The position numbers and the translations under genes were made by a program. Shown here in pieces: positions 47,301 through 54,821 of a stretch of 64,000 nt of DNA. How positions within the stretch are numbered: position 1 is the stretch's first letter; each line of letters begins with the position of its first letter. Source of the DNA: Candidatus Francisella endociliophora (GTDB lineage: Bacteria > Pseudomonadota > Gammaproteobacteria > Francisellales > Francisellaceae); contig NZ_CP009574.1 of assembly GCF_000764555.1 (NCBI RefSeq), positions 1,364,001-1,428,000 on the forward strand, in the 5' to 3' direction. The notes beneath the pieces are model-generated. The model made no database searches and had not been told where the DNA came from. It was given only the letters and a program-made list of their open reading frames with translations.

Positions 47301-47895
47301 ATTAGCAATAGTTTATATTTTTACAGTATTTTTAGTATCTTGTGCTACTACAGATTCTGAAATATCTCCAATTAGTGAAAAAGCTACTTATCAGCAAGAT
47401 CAAGTACAGCAACAACTCACCAAACTTAAAAAATGGCAAGCAAAGGGTGTAATTGGGATTATATACAATAACAAAGCAGATTCTGCAAATTATATATATT
47501 CTCAAAATGGTAATGATTTTAGTATCAAACTATATGGACCTTTAGGGATTGGTAGTGTTGAAATATATGGAGATCTTAATAGCGTAACACTTGAAAATAG
47601 CAAAGGGCAGAAAGCTCAAGCTAAAGATGCAAAAGCTTTGATGTTAGAGCAACTGGGCTGGTATGTACCTGTAGAAGGACTTAAATATTGGATAAAAGCT
47701 ATCTCAGTCCCTAGTATTGAAAAAAGTATTCAGTTAAATAAAAATAATCTAGTAGATAATTTGACTCAAGATGGTTGGAATATAAAATACAAAGGCTATG
47801 AGCTTGTTGATGATAAATATCCACTCCCGTCTAAAATAAGAATGTCGAGAGATAATTTAATTCTAAAAATAGTTATAAAATCATGGCAAGTATAG
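47263..47895 (+). CDS. lolB: Outer membrane lipoprotein receptor LolB
   Basis: 210 residues from the ATG at 47263 (the ATG at 47251 is in frame); signal peptide ends in LVSC (Cys27). The pattern after the lipobox ([58 protein letters not shown]) matches LolB, which accepts lipoproteins from LolA and inserts them in the outer membrane. It overlaps the carbonic anhydrase gene and ends inside ispE (13-base overlap), the classic lolB-ispE arrangement of gamma-proteobacteria. Confidence 0.9.
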   Translation: MSKLKIGIKQKLKLAIVYIFTVFLVSCATTDSEISPISEKATYQQDQVQQQLTKLKKWQAKGVIGIIYNNKADSANYIYSQNGNDFSIKLYGPLGIGSVEIYGDLNSVTLENSKGQKAQAKDAKALMLEQLGWYVPVEGLKYWIKAISVPSIEKSIQLNKNNLVDNLTQDGWNIKYKGYELVDDKYPLPSKIRMSRDNLILKIVIKSWQV

Positions 47896-48710
47896 AATCT
47901 AAGAAATATAAAAGTTATGCAAAGATAAATCTATTTCTGCATATTCTAAAGAAGCGTGATGATGATTACCATAACCTGCAATCATGGTTTACTTTTGTAG
48001 ATTTATATGATGAACTAACTTTTTCTTTTAACAATTCTAATGAAATAAATATCACAAGTAATATCAAAATTGATTCAAAAGAAAATAATCTGATTTATAA
48101 GGCTATTGTTTTATTTGCTAAAACATACAGTGTGCAAGCTATTGGCGTCGATGTTGATGTGACTAAAAGAGTACCAATGGGGGCAGGTCTTGGCGGTGGG
48201 AGTTCGAACGCAGCAACAACTCTTATGGCTATGAGGAATTATTATTTACCAGACTTATCTAATAAAGAGTTGATTCCTCTAGGAGCAAAGCTTGGAGCTG
48301 ATGTTCCAATATTTTTATATGGTAAGTCAGCTTGGGCAGAAGGCATAGGTGATGTATTGTACCCTAAAAGTTTTGAGCCTAAACATGCTTTATTGATTAA
48401 GCCTAATATTCATATTAGCACAAAAGAATTTTTTGAAAGTGAGAAGCTTATTAAAACAGTAGAATTGTTATCAAAGGATCTACAGTTTAATAAAGACCTT
48501 ATGCACAATGATTTTGAAAATGTATTTTTTGCTAAATATCCAAAATTTAAAGAAGAGCTTTATAGTTTAAATACTGACTTCAGAATGACAGGAACGGGAT
48601 CTTGTTTTTATCTTCTTTCCAAAGATAAAGCAAAACTACAACAACTTGCAAGAAAAGTTGATAAATCTCTTGACAAATGGCTAGTCAAAACATTAGAATA
48701 TGCCTACTAA
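47883..48710 (+). CDS. ispE: 4-diphosphocytidyl-2-C-methyl-D-erythritol kinase
   Basis: 275 residues, GHMP kinase fold: [16 protein letters not shown] at the N-terminus, the ATP loop [17 protein letters not shown], and the C-terminal [12 protein letters not shown]. IspE catalyses the ATP-dependent step of the methylerythritol phosphate route to isoprenoids. It overlaps lolB and is followed by tRNA-Gln; in E. coli ispE is next to prs with a tRNA in some relatives. Full length. Confidence 0.95.
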   Translation: MASIESKKYKSYAKINLFLHILKKRDDDYHNLQSWFTFVDLYDELTFSFNNSNEINITSNIKIDSKENNLIYKAIVLFAKTYSVQAIGVDVDVTKRVPMGAGLGGGSSNAATTLMAMRNYYLPDLSNKELIPLGAKLGADVPIFLYGKSAWAEGIGDVLYPKSFEPKHALLIKPNIHISTKEFFESEKLIKTVELLSKDLQFNKDLMHNDFENVFFAKYPKFKEELYSLNTDFRMTGTGSCFYLLSKDKAKLQQLARKVDKSLDKWLVKTLEYAY

Positions 48711-48731
48711 CTTTTTGGTTAGTTTCATTAC

Positions 48732-48806
48732 TGGGCTATCGCCAAGCGGTAAGGCAACGGGTTTTGATCCCGTCATGCGCAGGTTCGAATCCTGCTAGCC
48801 CAGCCA
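48732..48806 (+). tRNA. tRNA-Gln (anticodon TTG)
   Basis: 75 bases including an encoded CCA. Acceptor stem 5' TGGGCTA pairs with TAGCCCA; the D arm has GCCAAGCGGTAAGGC, the anticodon loop is GGTTTTGATCC with anticodon TTG (Gln), and the T arm contains GGTTCGAATCC. It lies 21 bases after ispE. It is a MnmA substrate. Confidence 0.97.
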
Positions 48807-48882
48807 TAGAAATTTCACTAGTGTTTAAAAAATGAGTTATATAGTTTAATATATTTATATATGATAATTACTAATAACTATT

Positions 48883-49533
48883 ATGATAGCAATTACAATT
48901 TTTTACTTGCAGCCCGTTTTACTACTAGTTTTTGTATATTTGTTGATGAAGCAGAGAAAAATTGCTTGGATGTTTGCAATCTTCACCTATCTTTGTCCCC
49001 TCTTAAGGGAGGTTGTTTACCTAAATGCTCAAATGCCTGATGGTTATTATATTTATGCCTTTGGTAATGATTTGCTTTACATTGCTTTAGCTATATTTAG
49101 TGGGGTAATATGGTCTAGAGTAAAAATACCTTTTACTTCTATTCAGAAGAATGATTGCTTTAAGGTTTTGATAAAAATACTGGTTTTACTGCTTATTTAT
49201 ACTTTAATCAATCTAATTGCTTTACCTTTTCTTAAGATGAACTTTGCAGCTGCTGGTTTTGCGATGAGTCTATATACGTTAGGTGATATTTTTATGTTGT
49301 CAGGGCTTCTAATGGCGGCTTTACATTATAGGGTTTTTATATTACTTTTTGTTATAGGTTTCGGGTTAACTATTATGGTAAATATTTATTTCATTTTTGA
49401 GCATCCTCAGTACTACCTGTACTCTGTATATAATTACTATTCTATAATTATGAGTAGCTTAGCTATAGTTGTGTTAGCCTATGGACATAAAAAATTTTTG
49501 AATAAAAACTTTGCACGACAGGTGTATATCTAG
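48883..49533 (+). CDS. Multi-pass membrane protein of unknown function
   Basis: 216 residues with about six or seven hydrophobic segments (2-20, 28-44, 64-80, 99-120, 125-145, 148-172, 185-205). Few charged residues, except around the loops after helices 1 and 3. I recognise no named motif; the layout is similar to small YhhN-like membrane proteins but without clear support. It is preceded by tRNA-Gln and followed 47 bases later by the metallocarboxypeptidase gene. Confidence 0.6.
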   Translation: MIAITIFYLQPVLLLVFVYLLMKQRKIAWMFAIFTYLCPLLREVVYLNAQMPDGYYIYAFGNDLLYIALAIFSGVIWSRVKIPFTSIQKNDCFKVLIKILVLLLIYTLINLIALPFLKMNFAAAGFAMSLYTLGDIFMLSGLLMAALHYRVFILLFVIGFGLTIMVNIYFIFEHPQYYLYSVYNYYSIIMSSLAIVVLAYGHKKFLNKNFARQVYI

Positions 49534-49580
49534 TTATACTTATTTGTTAAATAGTGTATTTACTAAGTAGGAATTAATTA

Positions 49581-50495
49581 ATGTCCGAAAATTATCATAT
49601 AGGAACTCCAGGTCAAAAATGGGGTGATCAAGAAAAACAACAGTGGTTTGCTGAACAAACAATTAAAAGATCATACAAAGAGGAAGCAGAGCAGAAAATA
49701 TTAGCATTATCTGAGCAAGATTTTGATATAGAGTGTTATGGTAAGCTAGAGTATTCTGTTGGTAGTTATAACTTGTATGCTATAAAAACTAAAAACTGGG
49801 ATGCTAAGAAGCCGTATATACTAGTTACAGGTGGTGTACATGGTTATGAAACCAGTGGTGTACAAGGAGCTATCAGTTTTGCACAAACAAAAGCTTTGGA
49901 GTTCGTTAAAGATTATAATATTGTGATCTTACCTTGTTTAAGTCCATGGGGGTATGAAACTATCAATCGCTGGAATCCTGATGCTATAGACCCAAATAGA
50001 TCGTTCTTTTTAGAAAGTTATTGCAATGAAGCTACTTTGGCTATGCAATATGTATTTTCTTTAGGTATAGAGTTTCTAATGCATATAGATCTTCATGAAA
50101 CTACAGATACTGATGATAGTGAGTTTAGACCAGCGTTAGCAGCACGAGATGGCATTTTTATTGATAAATGGACAGTGCCAGATGGTTTTTATTTAGTCGC
50201 TAATGAGAAGAAGCCACATTATGATTTCCAGAAATATATCATTGATGCTGTAGCTAAAGTTACGCATATCGCCCCAACAGATCCAGATTCTAATATTTTA
50301 GGGGATGACACTATCAAAGATGGCATTATGGCTTGTGATTCTGGAGGAGAAAAACTTTGTATGTCATTTACAACTGCAGAGTATACAACTACTACAGAAG
50401 TTTACCCAGATAGTCCGAAGACTAACTCTCAAGAATGTACCTTAGCCCAAGTTGAAGCTATTGTCGCAGGGTTAGAGTTTCTAAAAAGCAAATAA
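49581..50495 (+). CDS. M14-family zinc carboxypeptidase-like protein
   Basis: 304 residues, no signal peptide, so cytosolic. Zinc ligands are in VTGGVHGYETSG (HxxE) and MHIDLHETT (His). The catalytic Glu is presumably in TAEYTTTTEVYPDS. This fits the M14 superfamily, perhaps the short bacterial members that act on peptidoglycan peptides, acyl amino acids or D-amino acids. Exact substrate unknown. Followed by yggT 14 bases later. Confidence 0.8.
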   Translation: MSENYHIGTPGQKWGDQEKQQWFAEQTIKRSYKEEAEQKILALSEQDFDIECYGKLEYSVGSYNLYAIKTKNWDAKKPYILVTGGVHGYETSGVQGAISFAQTKALEFVKDYNIVILPCLSPWGYETINRWNPDAIDPNRSFFLESYCNEATLAMQYVFSLGIEFLMHIDLHETTDTDDSEFRPALAARDGIFIDKWTVPDGFYLVANEKKPHYDFQKYIIDAVAKVTHIAPTDPDSNILGDDTIKDGIMACDSGGEKLCMSFTTAEYTTTTEVYPDSPKTNSQECTLAQVEAIVAGLEFLKSK

Positions 50496-50508
50496 TAGGG
50501 AATAAATA

Positions 50509-51075
50509 ATGTTAACTGGTTTGATTAATGTTGCAGATTTTTTGATTAGCATAGTTTTTGGATTGTATGCTTTTATACTGTTGTTTAGATTTTTTTTACA
50601 ATGGGTAAAAGCCGATTTTTATAACCCAGTTTGTCAAATGATTATGCGAGCTACAAATAACGTTATAATACCTCTTAGAAAATTTGTACCAGGGTTTTTA
50701 AATCTTGACTGGTCATGTATTGTAGCCGTATATATTGTATTTGTTATCCAAAATTTACTTTTAGGTTTGTTGAATGGATTGGGACTTAATATGGTCTTTA
50801 TTTTTATTAAACCTTTCGTTGATATAATCTTTGCTGTTATAAATATGTATGTTTATTTGATAATTATAAGAGCTATAGCTAGCTGGTTCGTACAGGGTGG
50901 TATGAATCCTATTTTTATAATTATTCATCAAGTGACAGAACCATTATTAGCAAGAGCTAGAGAGATTATTAAACCTAGATCAGGGTTTGATTTCTCACCA
51001 ATAATAGTTTTACTTGTACTATTTTGTATTCAGATTTTCTTACAAAGCGTTTTAGCACAGCTTTTTCATTATTAA
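50509..51075 (+). CDS. YggT-family membrane protein
   Basis: 188 residues with two copies of the YggT unit: each has a hydrophobic N-segment followed by RFFLQWVKADFYNPVCQMI or IRAIASWFVQGGMNPIFIII, ending in membrane helix. YggT proteins are linked to cell division and osmotic balance; the mechanism is not settled. Strong AAGGGAATAAATA site. Confidence 0.88.
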   Translation: MLTGLINVADFLISIVFGLYAFILLFRFFLQWVKADFYNPVCQMIMRATNNVIIPLRKFVPGFLNLDWSCIVAVYIVFVIQNLLLGLLNGLGLNMVFIFIKPFVDIIFAVINMYVYLIIIRAIASWFVQGGMNPIFIIIHQVTEPLLARAREIIKPRSGFDFSPIIVLLVLFCIQIFLQSVLAQLFHY

Positions 51076-51086
51076 TTTTTAAATTC

Positions 51087-51509
51087 TTATTTTCTTGTTA
51101 AGAGCATCTTATATGCGCTATCACCATTTTCATAAAAATGAGCTATTTGCTTACTAATTTTAAAATTTAGTTTTTTGTATAAAGAAATAGCATTAGTATT
51201 GCTTGTATTTACTTCTAGAGAAATGTTTTTAGTAGAGTTATCAAGAATATACTGTAAGAGTTTTTTACCAACTCCTTGTCCCTGAAAATTTTGATTAACA
51301 GCTAGAGAATATACTCTAATAATATTTTTATATTCAAAGCATAGTATATATCCCACCAATAAATTCTCTAGCTTGGTAACAAAAAAATACTTTTGTTTTT
51401 TAATATGGTAGGCAAACTGTTTTCTAGATATTTTATCTGATGTGAAAATAGAATTTTCAAGCACTACAATCGAATCAAGATCTTTTAATTGAACTTTAGA
51501 TATTTGCAT
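51087..51509 (-). CDS. RimI-like GNAT acetyltransferase
   Basis: 140 residues, a single GNAT domain: VVLENSIFTSDKISRKQF (substrate), VGYILCFEYK, RVYSLAVNQNFQGQGVGKKLLQYI (acetyl-CoA loop QGQGVGKK) and NAISLYKKLNFKI. The same architecture as RimI, which acetylates the N-terminus of ribosomal protein S18. It overlaps the upstream RimK-like gene by 14 bases, so the two are co-translated. A dedicated protein substrate next to it is not known. Confidence 0.8.
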   Translation of the reverse strand: MQISKVQLKDLDSIVVLENSIFTSDKISRKQFAYHIKKQKYFFVTKLENLLVGYILCFEYKNIIRVYSLAVNQNFQGQGVGKKLLQYILDNSTKNISLEVNTSNTNAISLYKKLNFKISKQIAHFYENGDSAYKMLLTRK

Positions 51510-52962
51510 AAGGAAGTTTCTTATAATTCATTCTATTTAAAAATTCTAACATGATTGTATCGTATAGTTGTTCGCCTACATAAGCATCTTCAATATCTGA
51601 ATCTATAGATGGATTATCATTAATTTCGATAATAATAGGCTTATTATCAACAACCTTGATATCTATGCCATATAATCCATTACCAATAGTTTTTGCCGCT
51701 TTTAGAGCTATTTTGATTACAGCTTTATCTACTTGATGGATAGCAAATGCTTCAGAATTGCCATGTTGGGTAGTTTTCTTACCATGGTTTGTGATTTGCC
51801 AATGTCCTTTTGCCATATAGTACTTACAAGCATATATTGGTTTGTTATTTAAAATTCCAATACGCCAATCAAAGTCTGTATAGTAATATTTTTGGGCAAT
51901 TATTATTGAAGATTGTTCAAACATAGAGTCAAGAGTTTGCTTTAATTCATCAATAGAACTTGCTTTTTTAACACCTTTTGAAAAAGATCCGTCAGGAATT
52001 TTTAACACTATTGGTAAGCCGAGCTGATCAATTAACTCTTGTGGTGAAAAACTATCGTTTTTGAAAATAAGCTTGCCTTCTGGAGTAGGGATTTTATTTT
52101 TCACCATTAGGTTATGTAAGTAAACTTTATTTGTACAACAAGTTATAGATTCGGTATCATCAATTACGACAAGATTATTATCTTCGGCTTTTTTAGCAAA
52201 GCTATAGCTATAGTGATTAATAGATGTTGTCGTTCTAATAAAAAGACCATCATACTCAAGTAAGCTCATATAATCATCTTTGGTTATCAAATCTGTATAT
52301 ATGCCTAAATTGCTTGCAGCTTTTTGAAAGTTTTTCAAAGCTTTACTATCACTGGGAGGAAGTACTTCTTCAGGATCATGTAGTATAGCTAGATCGTAAG
52401 AGTAATTTCTTTTATTTTTGCGTTTGCGCCAAACTTTAGTACTAAAACTATTCAAAGCATTTGCAAAGATTGTTTGTTCACTATCATTAAGAGAGCTAAG
52501 TTTACCAATAGTAACTATTTTTAGTTTCCATGATAAATTTTGTTTTTCTAAAATTACCTCTAATATTGGTGTAGGGTAAGTTTCAAATATTTTCTTAGCA
52601 GTTTTTTCTAATCCTTTTATACTAGTAACACCAAAGAAAATCTTCATACTAAAATGCTCTTCTTTAAATGAATTTAGAATTTTATGATCTTTATTAATTA
52701 AATTAGATAAAGGAATTTCTTCAAAGTGACTAATGCTATTGAGTGTTTCCACTGTTGGTATAATTGTATCTTTATTTGAGTGTGCTAATAAACAGGTATA
52801 ATAGCCTTGGTCTAAATATGCCATTTGCTCTGATAAATTTATAATATAATTTGGTTTGGTGCTGATATTCTGTAAGTATTGGTGTGTGGTTTCTAAATTT
52901 GGATAAGAATAGTACGGAGACCATGTATCTTTGCTATCAATAAGTATTTTTAAGGGCTTCAT
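51496..52962 (-). CDS. RimK-like ATP-grasp protein with N-terminal extension
   Basis: 488 residues. The C-terminal half (about 240-488) is ATP-grasp: VLKIPDGSFSKGVKKA, IIAQKYYYTDFDWRIGILNN, GNGLYGIDIKVVDNKPIIIEINDNPSID, with the metal-binding Glu and Asn. The N-terminal half (about 1-220) is a separate domain of the kind found in large RimK-like proteins. RimK itself adds Glu residues to S6; longer relatives modify other peptides. The overlap with a RimI-like acetyltransferase suggests a two-step peptide or protein modification. Substrate unknown. Confidence 0.82.
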   Translation of the reverse strand: MKPLKILIDSKDTWSPYYSYPNLETTHQYLQNISTKPNYIINLSEQMAYLDQGYYTCLLAHSNKDTIIPTVETLNSISHFEEIPLSNLINKDHKILNSFKEEHFSMKIFFGVTSIKGLEKTAKKIFETYPTPILEVILEKQNLSWKLKIVTIGKLSSLNDSEQTIFANALNSFSTKVWRKRKNKRNYSYDLAILHDPEEVLPPSDSKALKNFQKAASNLGIYTDLITKDDYMSLLEYDGLFIRTTTSINHYSYSFAKKAEDNNLVVIDDTESITCCTNKVYLHNLMVKNKIPTPEGKLIFKNDSFSPQELIDQLGLPIVLKIPDGSFSKGVKKASSIDELKQTLDSMFEQSSIIIAQKYYYTDFDWRIGILNNKPIYACKYYMAKGHWQITNHGKKTTQHGNSEAFAIHQVDKAVIKIALKAAKTIGNGLYGIDIKVVDNKPIIIEINDNPSIDSDIEDAYVGEQLYDTIMLEFLNRMNYKKLPYANI

Positions 52963-53129
52963 ATAGCCTCGTGTTGTGATTTAAGCGAGCGTATTATCTG
53001 CTTTTTTTTGTAAATTGCAAGCAGTTTTTTGTGAAGCTAATTTTTATTGTTTTTTTGATTGTAAAGCATATTTCATAATGCTATAACTTTAGTATATATC
53101 TCTAATTTTTTATCAACGGGAGTAGTTGG

Positions 53130-54419
53130 GTGCTATTTAAAGGTATCAAAACCAAGAATATTGTGTGTGCAGGTCTAGCAACAAGTATGGAGTATTTCGA
53201 TTTTACGCTGTTTTCTTTATGTATTATCTATATATCTAAAACTTTCTTTCCAGATACTATGAGCTCTTCTGAGCAAATTATTTCTGCATTTGGGTTATTT
53301 GCTGCAGGGTATGTTATGCGTCCCATTGGTGGAATATTTTTTGGTAACCTGGGGGATAAAATAGGGCGTAAAAAAGTTCTTATAATAACAGTTGCACTGA
53401 TGAGTTTATCGATGGTTATAATGACTTTTACACCTTCGTATAATGTAGGAGGTTTGAGCTCGATACTCTTAATCCTTGTTGCTCGATTTATACAAGGATT
53501 TTCAATTGGTGGTGAATACAATGGTGTTATAGCGACACTTAGTGAGCAAGCAGATCATACAAACAGAGCAAGTGTAACTTCTATGGGGACTTTTCTAGAA
53601 GGAAATGGATGTCTTTTTGCTGTTGTCTTGATGGTTATTTTAACGACTGTTTATACTGATAAGCAGATGTATGATTACGGTTGGAGAATAGCTTATGGAA
53701 TTGGAGTCGGCTTTTCAATAGTTGCCTTAATTGCTCAATTTATTCAAGATGAGTCTCGCCAGTTTATAAAAGTTAAAGAGGAAGGTCATATTTTAAAAAC
53801 TCCATTTCTAGTGGCAATTAAAAGCTATCTATATCAAATTTTTATAGTTTTTTGCTTAGCTGGTTATCTTGGCGTAGCATATTATATGATTATGGGTTTC
53901 ATGCCATCATATATGGAACATGATCTAAAGATTAACTATAATACTGTTATGTGGATGAGCGCTATAGCATCATTTGGTTATGCTTGGAGTGCACCATTTT
54001 GGGGTAGATTAGCTGATAAAATTGGTCGTAAGCCTGTACTTTTAAGTAATGCTGCTTTAATAGCTATTTTGATTTATCCAACATTTATGACTTTGACTAC
54101 AGACAATGTCTGGTTGATCGGATCTGCTTTAACTTTATTGTTAATCTTAATTGCTGGAGCGACAGCTACTTTTGTAACTTTGATTAACGAGCTTTTCCCA
54201 ACAAATGTACGCTTTAGTGGAGTTGCTACAGGATATAATGTGAGTAATGCAATCTTTGGTGGTACAACGCCTTTAGTAGCTAGTTTATTTATATTTTTAT
54301 TTGGTCAATTTGGCGCAAGTTATTATCTTATTGTTTTAACAGTCATTTTGTTTATTCTATTGTGGAAAATGCCAGAGACTAAAGGTGTCGAATTTAGTTC
54401 ACAGCATCAGGCGGATTGA
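53130..54419 (+). CDS. MFS transporter of the metabolite:H+ symporter type
   Basis: 429 residues, GTG start with a CGGGAG site. Twelve transmembrane helices, the MFS loop GNLGDKIGRKKVLI between helices 2 and 3 and its half-repeat GRLADKIGRKPVLL after helix 8, and RFIQGFSIGGEYNG (helix 4). The sequence most resembles ProP/KgtP-type symporters for osmoprotectants, carboxylates or amino acids. Its 3' end is 79 bases before the start of the effector-like cluster. Confidence 0.87.
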   Translation: MLFKGIKTKNIVCAGLATSMEYFDFTLFSLCIIYISKTFFPDTMSSSEQIISAFGLFAAGYVMRPIGGIFFGNLGDKIGRKKVLIITVALMSLSMVIMTFTPSYNVGGLSSILLILVARFIQGFSIGGEYNGVIATLSEQADHTNRASVTSMGTFLEGNGCLFAVVLMVILTTVYTDKQMYDYGWRIAYGIGVGFSIVALIAQFIQDESRQFIKVKEEGHILKTPFLVAIKSYLYQIFIVFCLAGYLGVAYYMIMGFMPSYMEHDLKINYNTVMWMSAIASFGYAWSAPFWGRLADKIGRKPVLLSNAALIAILIYPTFMTLTTDNVWLIGSALTLLLILIAGATATFVTLINELFPTNVRFSGVATGYNVSNAIFGGTTPLVASLFIFLFGQFGASYYLIVLTVILFILLWKMPETKGVEFSSQHQAD

Positions 54420-54459
54420 AAAGTTATCTAATCCTTTACATATTAATCAAGAAATATTA

Positions 54460-54484
54460 AATTAATAAAGTAAGGTTATTAATT
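54460..54484. promoter_or_regulatory. Inverted repeat upstream of the effector-like cluster
   Basis: AATTAATAA (54460-54468) and its exact inverted repeat TTATTAATT (54476-54484) flank a 7-base spacer, 14 bases before the first ATG of the cluster. It could be an operator, a leader hairpin or a chance AT palindrome. It also partly overlaps the likely leader. Confidence 0.35.
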
Positions 54485-54497
54485 AAGGTAGGTATTC

Positions 54498-54812
54498 ATG
54501 GAAGATCGTGTAATTAAAAGAGGTGAAGAAATAGAGTATATAGAGACAGCGGTCAAAAAAGCTAAAAGCTACATTAAAACAGAGTTGTTAAAATTAGATG
54601 CGGTAAGAAACAATCCGGAGTTAGAGAGTTCTTTGGTTAAGCTGTTGCCTATACTTCATAGTCTTTTCTTTCCTTTAGGTAGAATTGAATTAGAAGTTGA
54701 AAGTTTAGAGTATCAAAAGCAAGAGGTAATCAAAACTTTAAGAAAGGCAGAGAAAAAAATATATGAGTTATCGAGACTTGTTAAGCAAGAAAGTCAAGGA
54801 ACAAAACACTAG
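54498..54812 (+). CDS. Small coiled-coil protein heading the lipase cluster
   Basis: 104 residues, almost wholly helical, with heptad-like spacing (IEYIETAVKKAKSYIKTELLKL and LEVESLEYQKQEVIKTLRKAEKKIYELS). No signal peptide or cysteine. GGTAGG lies 5 bases before the start. It is followed 9 bases later by the lipase gene. A chaperone or adaptor for the lipase protein is a reasonable idea because of size, charge and position, but no family is recognised. Confidence 0.7.
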   Translation: MEDRVIKRGEEIEYIETAVKKAKSYIKTELLKLDAVRNNPELESSLVKLLPILHSLFFPLGRIELEVESLEYQKQEVIKTLRKAEKKIYELSRLVKQESQGTKH

Positions 54813-54821
54813 GAAATTGAG

